Positions 18,386 through 26,820 of a stretch of DNA of 64,000 bases are shown piece after piece. The stretch is from contig JAEYPH010000012.1 of NCBI GenBank assembly GCA_023410875.1, positions 1 to 64,000 on the forward strand. Direction: 5' to 3'. Source of the stretch: Bacillota bacterium. Lineage in GTDB: Bacteria > Bacillota > Clostridia > Christensenellales > UMGS416. Under the pieces are notes generated by a model, which did no database searches, was not told where the DNA came from, and was given only the letters and a program-made list of their open reading frames with translations. Each line of letters begins with the position of its first letter. The stretch's first letter is position 1. The position numbers and the translations under genes were made by a program.

Positions 18386-19174
18386 ATGCACGAGCAACAC
18401 CGCGAACGCCTTAAGGTGCGCTTTTTGTCCGAAGGGATGGACAGCTTCGATCCCCTCCAGGCGCTGGAGCTGCTGCTCTTTTACGCGCTGCCCCGCCGCG
18501 ACACCAATCCCATCGCCCATCGTCTTTTGGAACGCTACGGCTCCTTCTCCGCCGTGCTGGACGCGGACCCGCTGGACCTGGAAAAAGTGGAGGGCATGGG
18601 GCCCAACTCCGCGCTGCTGCTGGCGATGATGAAGCCGCTGTGGAGGCTGTACCGCCGGGACAGCTCCCAGCACGGCATGCCCATGGACAACTTTCGCGCC
18701 GCCTGCGCCTTTTTCATCGATCTTTTCGCCGGGCGCACCAAGGAAGCGCTTTTTATGCTGTGCCTGGACCCCAGCTGCCGGCTGATCCGCGAGGTGCTGC
18801 TGCACGAGGGCACTGTCAACGAGGTATCGGTGCACCCGCGCACGATCGTGGAGGCTGCACTGCGCAACAATGCCTCTCAGGTCATCCTCGTGCACAACCA
18901 CCCGCTGGGGCAGCTGGAACCCTCGGGCAACGATCTGATCTTCACGCGCAAGCTGGCCATCGCGCTTTCGGCCATCGGCATCTCCATCGCCGATCACATC
19001 ATCGTCAGCGGAGAGCAGGCCTACAGCTTCGCCCACGAGGGCCGCATGGAGCGCATCCTGCGGGAAGTGGAAGTGCGCATCACGATGGATGTCACGGCCT
19101 ATTTGAACGGCCAAAGCGCGCCAGCGGGCACGGCGATACCGCTGAGCGCCCACCAAAACCGATATCAATTCTAG
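18386..19174 (+). CDS. radC: RadC family JAB-domain protein
   Basis: A 262-residue RadC homologue: an N-terminal helix-hairpin-helix-like part (ALELLLFYALPRRDTNPIA and LEKVEGMGPNSA) and a C-terminal JAB metallo-hydrolase domain with VHNHPLGQLEPSGNDLIF, the His-x-His-Pro and Ser/Asp metal motif. The biochemical role of RadC is still uncertain; early claims of a repair role were withdrawn. The ATG behind CGGAG is chosen; a TATACT at about 18342 may be its -10. Confidence 0.9.
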   Translation: MHEQHRERLKVRFLSEGMDSFDPLQALELLLFYALPRRDTNPIAHRLLERYGSFSAVLDADPLDLEKVEGMGPNSALLLAMMKPLWRLYRRDSSQHGMPMDNFRAACAFFIDLFAGRTKEALFMLCLDPSCRLIREVLLHEGTVNEVSVHPRTIVEAALRNNASQVILVHNHPLGQLEPSGNDLIFTRKLAIALSAIGISIADHIIVSGEQAYSFAHEGRMERILREVEVRITMDVTAYLNGQSAPAGTAIPLSAHQNRYQF

Positions 19175-19259
19175 GCGCTGTTTCTTCAGCTTTACCTTAG
19201 GTATAGTGCCTCTCCTTTCCGGCAATACTGATCACATATACGGAAAGGAGAATGTTGGG

Positions 19260-19556
19260 ATGATACGCAATTTGTTCCAAAGCGCCCGCCGCAAGCCGGG
19301 CCGGGAGGCTGCCGAGCCCTACTGCATGATGAACGCAGAGGGTGAATATACCGACGGCGCCCGCCGGGCCCTGCGAGAGCTGCAGACTGCCGAGCAATAC
19401 TTCAATTCCATCACCGACCCCGACCTCATCGAATACGCTCTGTACGAGATTGAGGCAGCGAGGCGCAAATACGAATACATGATACGCAAGCTGCGCAGCG
19501 GCGAGGCGGCTTATGAGTCCGCGTGCCCATCCTTGCAGAACGAGGCCCTACAATAA
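19260..19556 (+). CDS. yaaL: YaaL-like DUF2508 family protein
   Basis: A 98-residue small helical acidic/basic protein with ALRELQTAEQYFNSITDPDL and YALYEIEAARRKYEYMIRKL, the pattern of DUF2508 (YaaL of Bacillus subtilis). Function unknown. In Bacillus yaaL sits between recR and bofA; here it directly precedes bofA, which supports the call. AAGGAG lies ten bases before the ATG. Confidence 0.75.
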   Translation: MIRNLFQSARRKPGREAAEPYCMMNAEGEYTDGARRALRELQTAEQYFNSITDPDLIEYALYEIEAARRKYEYMIRKLRSGEAAYESACPSLQNEALQ

Positions 19557-19610
19557 AACAAACGCATATTGGCGGTTCACCATGGATATACATGACATGG
19601 GGGGATCGCC

Positions 19611-19883
19611 ATGTCTGTACCGATCCAGATGATACTGGCCTATGCGCTGGGGCTGCTGGCGCTGTATGCATTCGGGTGGCTGCTTCTGGTGCCGTTCAAG
19701 TTCCTCTACCGGCTGCTGCTCAATGGGCTTATGGGCGGCCTGCTGCTGCTGATTTTGAACCTGCTGCGCGACAGCATCGGGTTTGCTTTGGGCATGAACC
19801 CGATCACCGCGCTGATCGCGGGATTGCTGGGTGTGCCGGGGGTTGCTTTGATTCTGCTGTTTCCGGTGCTGACCGGAGGATGA
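19611..19883 (+). CDS. bofA: BofA-like sigma-K processing inhibitor
   Basis: A 90-residue membrane protein with two or three hydrophobic segments and the family signature LLNGLMGGLLLLILNLL, NPITALIAGLLGVPGV. In Bacillus BofA holds the SpoIVFB protease inactive in the outer forespore membrane until sigma-K is needed. Its presence indicates an endospore-forming lineage, although the protein alone does not prove sporulation. The yaaL-bofA order is conserved. GGGGATCGCC precedes the ATG, a weak ribosome site. Confidence 0.85.
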   Translation: MSVPIQMILAYALGLLALYAFGWLLLVPFKFLYRLLLNGLMGGLLLLILNLLRDSIGFALGMNPITALIAGLLGVPGVALILLFPVLTGG

Positions 19884-19929
19884 GGTTCTAGATGCATAAC
19901 CCCACGAGTCCTTGCGTATGGATATTAAC

Positions 19930-20223
19930 TTATTGATCCGTATTCGTCGTAGGGCCTGTGCATCTGTGGAAAACCGCGAAACGTGGCAGAATCCAGCCGA
20001 AGTCGCAAGCGCCCTCTCTGTGGAAAGCGGTGGATAAATCGACAGGAACCGGCTGTCCTTCCTCGCCGATTCGGCAAAACCACCGCGTCACCACCCGATA
20101 GAGCGATTTTATAGCCCTGAGAACGGAGATATCCGCCGGGATATCCCAAGATTCATACAAGCTGTGCACCTTCCGGCGCGCGCAAATCGCCGCGCTTTGC
20201 CCACAGCCCGTGTATAAAAGCAT
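19930..20223 (-). CDS. doubtful small open reading frame
   Basis: A 97-codon minus-strand frame fills most of the 430-base gap between bofA and the GNAT gene. Its middle (DIPADISVLRAIKSLYRVV, HREGACDFGWILP) looks somewhat protein-like, but the ribosome site is weak, no family is recognised and the frame could be chance. The same stretch has TGTGGAAA and GTGGATAA words that resemble degenerate DnaA boxes. Treat as unassigned sequence. Confidence 0.2.
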   Translation of the reverse strand: MLLYTGCGQSAAICARRKVHSLYESWDIPADISVLRAIKSLYRVVTRWFCRIGEEGQPVPVDLSTAFHREGACDFGWILPRFAVFHRCTGPTTNTDQ

Positions 20224-20312
20224 CTTTTTGGCCTTTTGCTGGCAGGTTTCTGTTGAAAGCGCTGTGCATATTGTTAAAATAGGCTTATCTTTGTCTAGGG
20301 AGAATGTGCCCC

Positions 20313-20903
20313 ATGCTCGATAAGTCTTTAGAATACCGCAATCTGCTGATGCGCCGCCCCGCCGGCGAGCCCATTCACGAAGCCAAACTGCCGCCGGGAT
20401 ATACCTTTGGGCTCTACCAAGTGGGAGACGAGGCCCACTGGGCGCGCATCGAGACCGCCGTGCTGGAATTCGACGACGAAGCCCAGGCGCTGGAATGCGT
20501 ACGCCGGGATTATCTGGACTTCCACGGCGAATCCAGCCGGCGCATGCTGTTCATCCGCGAACCCGGCGGCCTGCCGGTGGCCACATTCACCGCGTGGTGG
20601 CAGTACACCGGGCAGCGCCGCGACCCATGGGTGCACTGGGTGGGCGTACACCCGGAGCACCAAAGCCGAGGCCTGGGCCGGGCCATTGTGGCCCAGGGCG
20701 TGCGCCTGATGGCGGACATCGAAGGCGACCGGGATTTCTACCTGCACACCCAGACTTGGAGCCACCGGGCAGTGGGGCTGTATCTGTGGGCAGGCTTCCG
20801 CTTTTTGCCCGACGGGCAGAGCGCCGGCGGCTCACCCAATGAGAATGCCGTGGGCTTAGAGGTCCTGCGCCGGGCGGGGTTCACATACTTGAACGCACAC
20901 TAG
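20313..20903 (+). CDS. GNAT family N-acetyltransferase
   Basis: A 196-residue acetyltransferase. The acetyl-CoA pyrophosphate loop is VGVHPEHQSRGLGRAIVAQG, preceded by the beta-4 strand WVHWVGV and followed by LHTQTWSHRAVGLYLWAGF. The substrate is unknown. The second of two ATGs is used because AGGGAG lies ten bases before it. The stop overlaps the end of the convergent zinc-ribbon gene by four bases. Confidence 0.85.
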   Translation: MLDKSLEYRNLLMRRPAGEPIHEAKLPPGYTFGLYQVGDEAHWARIETAVLEFDDEAQALECVRRDYLDFHGESSRRMLFIREPGGLPVATFTAWWQYTGQRRDPWVHWVGVHPEHQSRGLGRAIVAQGVRLMADIEGDRDFYLHTQTWSHRAVGLYLWAGFRFLPDGQSAGGSPNENAVGLEVLRRAGFTYLNAH

Positions 20904-21586
20904 GATGAGGCAGGCGTCTGTGGCTTTTGGTCGTCATGCCCGCTCATCCCCTGCCACCACCCGCTCCATTCCTGCTTCCAGCGCCGGGCTTCCTGGCGAT
21001 AGCGCAAGGTCTGCGGGTCGTCCCGCCCTTCGGAAAGTTGGTCCAGAAAAACCATGATGTCGTACAGCTTGCCCTGCATCAGGTTGACCGCCGCCGATCG
21101 CGTGGGCAGATCCGGCCGGGCCTTCAGGGAATAATGGAAAGCGTGAATCAGACGGTCGATGCACAGAAATTTTTCGCCGGTCTCCTTGCACAGCGGCCAC
21201 TGCCGCACGTAAAGGGCGAAGGCTTCCACGGCGCCGCCGGGGTTCAGCTGCTTGCGCTTGTGGTTGAGGCAGAACTCCCCCCAGGTCATGCTGAGCCCGC
21301 ACGCCGGGCAGCCATAGCGGTTGTCCCTGCTGTCCTTGCAGCGCTCTCCCTGCAGCGCCATCAAAGGCCCCGGCGGGTTCGCGGCTTCGCACCGGGGGCA
21401 GCGCCAACGCTGCCGCTGGGCGTCTTCGATGTAAAGGATGTCGGCGCATCGCAGATAGAGCGCCGTGCCGATGTCGTCCAACAGGTCGTCGTCGTGCAAA
21501 CCCGCGGCGTCATTGCGGTAGGCCCGGGCCAATGCTTCTTTTTCGATTCGGGGAGACCAATGAATACTGCCGTCCATCCACTGCAT
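20900..21586 (-). CDS. hypothetical protein with CxxC zinc-ribbon pairs
   Basis: 228 residues, family not recognised. The N-terminal 60 residues are acidic (GLHDDDLLDDIGTALY). CPRCEAANP and CPACGLSMTWGEFC contain two CxxC pairs spaced about 30 residues apart, which would bind one zinc. The C-terminal half is helical and Trp/Arg rich. No catalytic motif and no membrane segment are seen. AAGGAG precedes the chosen ATG. It may be cytoplasmic and could bind nucleic acid or protein through the zinc module (inference). Confidence 0.7.
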   Translation of the reverse strand: MQWMDGSIHWSPRIEKEALARAYRNDAAGLHDDDLLDDIGTALYLRCADILYIEDAQRQRWRCPRCEAANPPGPLMALQGERCKDSRDNRYGCPACGLSMTWGEFCLNHKRKQLNPGGAVEAFALYVRQWPLCKETGEKFLCIDRLIHAFHYSLKARPDLPTRSAAVNLMQGKLYDIMVFLDQLSEGRDDPQTLRYRQEARRWKQEWSGWWQGMSGHDDQKPQTPASS

Positions 21587-21714
21587 GGCGACGCTCTCCT
21601 TACAGACCGATATCCACATTAGTATATTTTAGAAATAACCTGGGCACAACGGGTGTTTCTATGTCCTGGTAACTATGTTAAAATAAGACCACTCTGTTTA
21701 TTGGGAGTGTCAGC

Positions 21715-23745
21715 ATGAAACGCTATCCGCCCATCAGCCCCAAGATGCCCCATCTGATCCACGGCGGCGATTACAACCCCGACCAGTGGATGGCGACCAA
21801 GGAAGTCTGGAAAGAAGATATGCGCCTGGCCAAGCTGGCCGGCATCAATTCGCTGTCCATCGGCATCTTTTCCTGGGTGTCACTGGAGCCCGAGGATGGC
21901 CGCTATACCTTCGAGTGGATGGATGAGGTCATGGATATGCTGGCCGACAACGGCATGGTGGCCGTGCTGGCCACGCCTTCCGGCGCGCGCCCGGCGTGGA
22001 TGAGCCAGAAATACCCCGAGGTGCTGCGGGTCAATGAGGACCGCCATCGCATCCTGCACGGCCAGCGCCACAACCACTGTTACACGTCGCCGGTCTATCG
22101 GCGCAAGGTCCGCGAGATCAACACGTTGCTGGCCCAGCGCTACAAGGACCACCCGGCCCTGGGCATCTGGCACCTTAGCAACGAATACGGTGGCGAATGC
22201 CACTGCGAACTGTGCCAGCAGGCCTTCCGCGACTGGCTCAAGGCCCGTTACGGCACGCTGGACAACCTGAACCAGCGCTGGTGGACGGCATTCTGGAGCC
22301 ATACCTACACCGATTGGTCGCAGTTGGAATCCCCTTCCATGCGCGGCGAGTTTTCGGTGCACGGGCTGGAGCTGGCGTGGAAGCGCTTTGTGACCGAGCA
22401 GACCGTGGACTTCATGAAGGCCGAGGCCGCGCCGCTCAAGGAGATCACGCCGGACATTCCGGTCACGACCAACATGATGGGCTTTTACGATGGCCTGAAT
22501 TATTTCCGCCTGTCCGAGGAGCTGGACATCGCCTCCTGGGACAACTATCCGCTGTGGAGCACCACCGACAAGGACATCGACGTGGCCTCCATGGCCAGCT
22601 TCCTGCACGACTTCTGCCGGGGTTTAAAGGATGGCAAGCCGTGGATGCTCATGGAAAGCTCGCCCTCGGCGACCAACTGGCAGCCCGTGGGCAAGCTGCG
22701 CCGCCCCGGCGGCCACAAGCTCTACAGCTGCCAGGCAATAGCCCATGGCAGTGATACCGTACAATATTTCCAGTACCGCAAGTCCCGCGGTAGCGCAGAG
22801 AAGTTCCACGGCGCGGTCGTGGACCATGAGGGCAGCGAGAACACCCGCGTGTTCCGCGAGGTTGCCGACACCGGCGCGCTGATGAAAAAGCTGGACGACG
22901 TCGTCGGCTGCACGACGCATTCCCAGGTCGCCATCGTCTACGACGTCGAGAACCGCTGGGCTCTGAAGGCCGCCGCGGGTTTCAAGCGCGACAAGAAATA
23001 CGTGGAGACGCTGCTCAGCCATTATAAGCCCTTCTGGCAGGCCGGCGTGTCCGTGGACATCGTGGATTCCACGAAGCCGCTGGACGGTTACAAATTGGTC
23101 GTGGCGCCAATGCTGTATATGCTGCGCCCTGGCATGGCTGAGAAGTTGGATGCCTTCGTGCGCGCCGGCGGCACGTTGGTCACAACCTACATGAGCGGCT
23201 ATGTGGATGAGGACGACCTGTGCTTCCTGGGCGGCTTCCCCGGCCCGCTCAAGGAAACGATGGGCGTGTGGTGCGAGGAGATGGATTCCCTGCCCGACGG
23301 CGAGAGCCGCGCGGTCAAGTATGACGGTCAGGAATATCTAGCCCACGACTTCTGCGAGATCATCCACCTGCGCGGCGCCCAGGCCATGGGCGTGTACGAT
23401 GAGGACTTCTACGAGGGCATGCCGGCGGTCACCCGCAACGCCGTGGGCAAGGGCGAAGCGTGGTTTGTGGCCGCGCGGATGGACGCCTCCTTCCAGCGGG
23501 ACTTCTTCTGCCAGCGCCTGCAGCAGCTGGGCATCATGGGCACGCTGGAGGCCGAGCTGCCCAACGGCGTCACCGCTCAAACGCGCACCGACGGCCAGCA
23601 CGAGTACGTGTTCGTTATGAACTTTCTGGCCAACGGCGCCACCGTGGATGTGGGCCAAGGCGGCGTGGACATGGACACCGGCAAGCCGGTATCCGGCGAA
23701 GTGGAGCTTCCCCCCCGCGGCTTACTGATATTTAAACGGGGATAA
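21715..23745 (+). CDS. beta-galactosidase, glycoside hydrolase family 42
   Basis: A 676-residue GH42 enzyme: an A-domain TIM barrel, a trimerisation domain with GATase-like fold, and a short C-terminal beta domain. HGGDYNPDQW opens the barrel. The acid/base Glu is in WHLSNEYGG and the nucleophile Glu in MLMESSPSATNW. Zinc-site cysteines CHCELC follow the acid/base. It hydrolyses beta-galactosides such as plant galactan fragments or lactose; no signal peptide is visible, so it is cytoplasmic. It is transcribed just ahead of dnaX with 13 bases between, which may carry dnaX along. Confidence 0.92.
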   Translation: MKRYPPISPKMPHLIHGGDYNPDQWMATKEVWKEDMRLAKLAGINSLSIGIFSWVSLEPEDGRYTFEWMDEVMDMLADNGMVAVLATPSGARPAWMSQKYPEVLRVNEDRHRILHGQRHNHCYTSPVYRRKVREINTLLAQRYKDHPALGIWHLSNEYGGECHCELCQQAFRDWLKARYGTLDNLNQRWWTAFWSHTYTDWSQLESPSMRGEFSVHGLELAWKRFVTEQTVDFMKAEAAPLKEITPDIPVTTNMMGFYDGLNYFRLSEELDIASWDNYPLWSTTDKDIDVASMASFLHDFCRGLKDGKPWMLMESSPSATNWQPVGKLRRPGGHKLYSCQAIAHGSDTVQYFQYRKSRGSAEKFHGAVVDHEGSENTRVFREVADTGALMKKLDDVVGCTTHSQVAIVYDVENRWALKAAAGFKRDKKYVETLLSHYKPFWQAGVSVDIVDSTKPLDGYKLVVAPMLYMLRPGMAEKLDAFVRAGGTLVTTYMSGYVDEDDLCFLGGFPGPLKETMGVWCEEMDSLPDGESRAVKYDGQEYLAHDFCEIIHLRGAQAMGVYDEDFYEGMPAVTRNAVGKGEAWFVAARMDASFQRDFFCQRLQQLGIMGTLEAELPNGVTAQTRTDGQHEYVFVMNFLANGATVDVGQGGVDMDTGKPVSGEVELPPRGLLIFKRG

Positions 23746-23758
23746 GGAAGGTAGTATA

Positions 23759-25567
23759 TTGGCTTATCGCGCGCTGTATCGCAAATACCGGCCCAGGCTG
23801 TTCGAGGACATCATCGGTCAGCCCGGCCTCGTGCAGGCGCTGCGCTCCCAGGTAGACGCAGGCAGGGTCAGCCATGCCTATCTCTTCAGCGGCCCCCGGG
23901 GCACCGGCAAGACTTCGGCGGCCAAGGTGCTCTCCCGGGCCATCAACTGCGAGAACCCCCAGCACGGCGAGGCCTGCGGCCGCTGCCGCCCGTGCACGGA
24001 GCTGGGCACCGACACCAATATGGACATCGTGGAGATCGACGCCGCCAGCAACAACTCGGTGGACAAGGTCCGCGAGATGCTGGAGAACGTCAAATACATG
24101 CCCGCCGTGGGCCGCTACCGCGTGTACATCGTGGACGAGGTGCACATGCTCTCCACGTCGGCCTTCAACGCGCTGCTCAAGACGCTGGAGGAGCCGCCGG
24201 CCCACGTCGTGTTCATACTGGCCACGACCGAGCCCCATAAGCTGCCGGCCACGGTGCTTTCCCGGTGCCAGCAGTTCGCCTTCAAACGCATCGGCGCGGG
24301 GCAGATGGCCGAGCTGCTGGCCGGCGTGCTGGCCCGCGAGGGCGGCGAAGCCGAGCCTGAGGCGCTGAACGCCATTGCCCGGGCCGCCGACGGCGGCATG
24401 CGCGACGCGCTGAGCCTGCTGGACCAGTGCCTTTCGCTGGGCGAAGGCCGTGTGACGCTGCCCCAGGTGCTAAGCCTGCTGGGCGCTGCCGACAGCGGCT
24501 ATTTCTTCGAGCTGGCCGACAGCATACTAAGCGGCGACACCGCCCGGGCCGTGGAGCTGCTGGACCGCTTTTTGAACAACGGCGGCGACATCAAGACCTG
24601 GGCGGTGGATCTGTGCCGCCACCTGCGGGACGTCTACATCGCCGCCTTCGCCCGCGACGTGGCCGCGGCGCTGGATGTGGATGCTGACGCCGCCGGGCGC
24701 TTTGCAGCTCAGGCCAAGCGCTTCGCTCCCGGCGACACCTTGCGGGCGCTGGGCGTGCTCAGCGATCTGGAAGGCTCGCTGCGCTACGCCGCCAACCCCC
24801 GGATACTGGCGGAGGTCGCCATGTTCCGCTGTGTGCGCGCCGAGAAGGCTGCCAGCTACGAAGCGCTGCTGACGCGAGTGGAACGCTTGGAAGCGGCATT
24901 CAACGAGGGTGTGGCAATCAGCGCTCCCCCGCAGCCGGAAGCCATCCAGAGCGCTGCAGAGAGGCCACAGGCCGCTTCGCGCGCCAAGGAGGCCCCTCCC
25001 GCCGCCTCTGCCCCCGCCGATGTCCCTCCGTGGGAGGAGGCTCCACCCTGGGACGAGGCGCCGCCGCAGGAGGCTCCGCCGCAAAGGAGTGCCCCTGCCC
25101 AGAGCGCCCGACCGGCCCCCGCTCCGCAGCCGCGCCGGGAGGAGCCCCGCGAGCAGCCTCGCGCCACGGCGCCGGCAGCCGCGCCTGCGCCGGCCAAGCA
25201 GCAGGCCGACATGCCCGAGACCGCCGGCAGCCGCGCCGCCAACAAGCTGTGGCAGGCGGCGCTGGAGCACATGCGCAGCCAGCCATCCTTCGTGAGCCTG
25301 GTGGGCCTGGCGGCCAAGGGCAAGGGCATCGCTTATGACGAAGGGGTGCTGACGCTGCTGTTTGCGCCCAACGACGAGGGCACCATCGCGATGCTGGGCG
25401 AAGCCAAGCGCATGGAGAAGATGCGGACCGTGCTGGAGAAGATCGCCGGGCGCCCGGTGGCGCTGCGCTTCCAGACCAAGGAATGGTCCGAGGCCGAGCA
25501 GCGCTTCATCGAGCAATCCATGGCGGCCATCCCCAAGGGGATTTCCGTGACCATTGAAAAGGATTAG
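23759..25567 (+). CDS. dnaX: DNA polymerase III subunits gamma and tau
   Basis: A 602-residue clamp-loader ATPase. YRALYRKYRPRLFEDIIGQ opens the AAA+ domain; Walker A is GPRGTGKTSAAKVLSRA, the zinc finger cysteines lie in CENPQHGEACGRCRPC, then DAASNNSVDKVREM and the Walker B IVDEVHMLS. A Pro/Ala/Glu-rich linker covers about residues 385-480, then the tau domain. The start is TTG behind AAGGAAGG. No AAAAAAG-type slippery site is visible, so a shorter gamma form is not predicted. First of dnaX-ybaB-recR, the usual order. Confidence 0.95.
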   Translation: MAYRALYRKYRPRLFEDIIGQPGLVQALRSQVDAGRVSHAYLFSGPRGTGKTSAAKVLSRAINCENPQHGEACGRCRPCTELGTDTNMDIVEIDAASNNSVDKVREMLENVKYMPAVGRYRVYIVDEVHMLSTSAFNALLKTLEEPPAHVVFILATTEPHKLPATVLSRCQQFAFKRIGAGQMAELLAGVLAREGGEAEPEALNAIARAADGGMRDALSLLDQCLSLGEGRVTLPQVLSLLGAADSGYFFELADSILSGDTARAVELLDRFLNNGGDIKTWAVDLCRHLRDVYIAAFARDVAAALDVDADAAGRFAAQAKRFAPGDTLRALGVLSDLEGSLRYAANPRILAEVAMFRCVRAEKAASYEALLTRVERLEAAFNEGVAISAPPQPEAIQSAAERPQAASRAKEAPPAASAPADVPPWEEAPPWDEAPPQEAPPQRSAPAQSARPAPAPQPRREEPREQPRATAPAAAPAPAKQQADMPETAGSRAANKLWQAALEHMRSQPSFVSLVGLAAKGKGIAYDEGVLTLLFAPNDEGTIAMLGEAKRMEKMRTVLEKIAGRPVALRFQTKEWSEAEQRFIEQSMAAIPKGISVTIEKD

Positions 25568-25589
25568 CAGCAGGTTATACGAGACTTGC

Positions 25590-25608
25590 CTTCCCCTCCG
25601 AGGGGAAG
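25590..25608 (+). terminator. hairpin between dnaX and ybaB
   Basis: CTTCCCCT-CCG-AGGGGAAG is a perfect 8-bp stem. There is no T run directly after it, so it may be an attenuating or mRNA-processing hairpin, or a copy of a common dispersed repeat, rather than a full terminator. No SRP RNA gene is recognised in this gap. Confidence 0.45.
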
Positions 25609-25704
25609 CCATGATTTTTCGCGTGGAAAGAGCAAACCCGATCATAGAATAAACCACACCACTTCGCGGCGAAGATCGCCGGCGAAACAAGGAGGATTTT
25701 TAGA

Positions 25705-26043
25705 ATGCCAAAACCGAGTTTCCCCATGGGCGGCGGCAACATGCAGCAGCTGATGCGCCAGGCCCAGAAGATGCAGCAGGACATGGCCCGCGTGCAGGCC
25801 GAGCTGGAGGAAAAGGAAGTGACCGCCAGCGCCGGCGGCGGCGTCGTCACCGTGGTCGTGACCGGCAAGAAGGTCCTAAAGTCCATCACGATCAAGCCCG
25901 AGGCCGTGGACCCTGAGGACGTGGAGATGCTCCAGGACATGGTGCTGGCCGCCGTGAACGAAGGCCTGCGCATGGCCGGCGAAATGGCCGAGGCCGACCT
26001 GGCCCGCGTGACTGGCGGCATGGGGATGCCGGGTCTGTTTTAA
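25705..26043 (+). CDS. ybaB: YbaB/EbfC nucleoid-associated protein
   Basis: A 112-residue DNA-binding protein of the YbaB/EbfC family. It has [16 protein letters not shown], the central strand segment [18 protein letters not shown] and [17 protein letters not shown]. Members form tweezer-shaped dimers on DNA and are encoded between dnaX and recR in most bacteria. AAGGAGG precedes the ATG. The stop is followed at once by the recR start. Confidence 0.93.
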   Translation: MPKPSFPMGGGNMQQLMRQAQKMQQDMARVQAELEEKEVTASAGGGVVTVVVTGKKVLKSITIKPEAVDPEDVEMLQDMVLAAVNEGLRMAGEMAEADLARVTGGMGMPGLF

Positions 26044-26643
26044 ATGAGCGCCTATCTGGAGCCGCTGGCGCGGCTGTTGAACGCGCTGAGCAAGCTGCCC
26101 GGCGTGGGCAAGCGCTCTGCCGCGCGGCTGGCCTATTACATTCTGGAGCAGCCCGAGGCCGACGTGCGCGAGCTGGCTGAGGCCATCTACCGCGCCCGGC
26201 GGGATGTGCACCACTGCAGCGTGTGCGGCAACTACACCGCCGAGGACATGTGCGGCCTGTGCCTGGACGACCGGCGGGACCGCACCTGCATCTGCGTCGT
26301 GCGCGACCCCCGGGACATCGCGGCCGTGGAGCGCTCCGGCAGCTACCACGGCCTTTATCACGTGCTGCACGGTGTGATCTCCCCCAATGAGAACCGCGGC
26401 CCCGAGGACATCCGCATCAAGGAGCTGCTGATGCGCCTGGCCGACGGCGCCGTGCGCGAGGTCATACTGGCCACCAACGCCGACCTGGAGGGCGAGGCCA
26501 CAGCCCTCTACATCGCCCGGCTTATAAAGCCGCTGGGCATTGTCGTCTCAAGGCTGGCCCAGGGTATCCAGGTGGGCGGGGACTTGGAGTATGCCGACGA
26601 AGTTACTTTGGCGCGGGCGCTGGACAACCGTAGAGAAATGTAG
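26044..26643 (+). CDS. recR: recombination protein RecR
   Basis: A 199-residue RecR with the helix-hairpin-helix LSKLPGVGKRSAARLAYY, the four-Cys zinc finger CSVCGNYTAEDMCGLC and the Toprim domain starting VVRDPRDIAAVERSG and reaching ATNADLEGEATALY. It forms a ring clamp that acts with RecO/RecF in loading RecA on gaps. Its ATG abuts the ybaB stop, so translation is coupled. recO and recF are not in this window. Confidence 0.95.
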   Translation: MSAYLEPLARLLNALSKLPGVGKRSAARLAYYILEQPEADVRELAEAIYRARRDVHHCSVCGNYTAEDMCGLCLDDRRDRTCICVVRDPRDIAAVERSGSYHGLYHVLHGVISPNENRGPEDIRIKELLMRLADGAVREVILATNADLEGEATALYIARLIKPLGIVVSRLAQGIQVGGDLEYADEVTLARALDNRREM

Positions 26644-26685
26644 AGCCCTGCCTTTTCAAGGCTATCACGTTTCATCATTAATTAA

Positions 26686-26750
26686 ATGGGTCCGAAGGTT
26701 TCCAAAGGGCGATCGGAAAGCCCTTTGGTCGCGCCCGATGGCGCGAAATC
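26686..26750 (+). repeat. repeat family A, copy 1
   Basis: A 65-base unit between recR and the GH116 gene. Hairpin 1 is CCAAAGGGC/GCCCTTTGG with a GATCGGAAA loop; hairpin 2 is TCGCGCC-CGAT-GGCGCGA. It is nearly identical to units at 45155, 40385 (inverted) and 29950 (inverted, expanded). It lies 3' of recR in the sense direction. Confidence 0.85.
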
Positions 26751-26820
26751 TTGACCGTTGCTTATCATAGCACTTTATGCGCTTAGCGCAATAACTCCTG
26801 CATATAAAGGAGAGCCTATT

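Noticed and set aside
19930..20230. Second origin-like cluster of TGTGGA/GTGGATAA words
   Set aside because: No perfect DnaA box and no AT-rich unwinding element; the true cluster is beside dnaA at 33.5-33.8 kb.
24900..25330. Programmed frameshift in dnaX giving gamma
   Set aside because: No A-rich slippery heptamer with a following stem is visible in the linker region.
25568..25704. SRP RNA gene next to dnaX
   Set aside because: Only a short hairpin is present; the SRP Alu/S-domain signature was not found.
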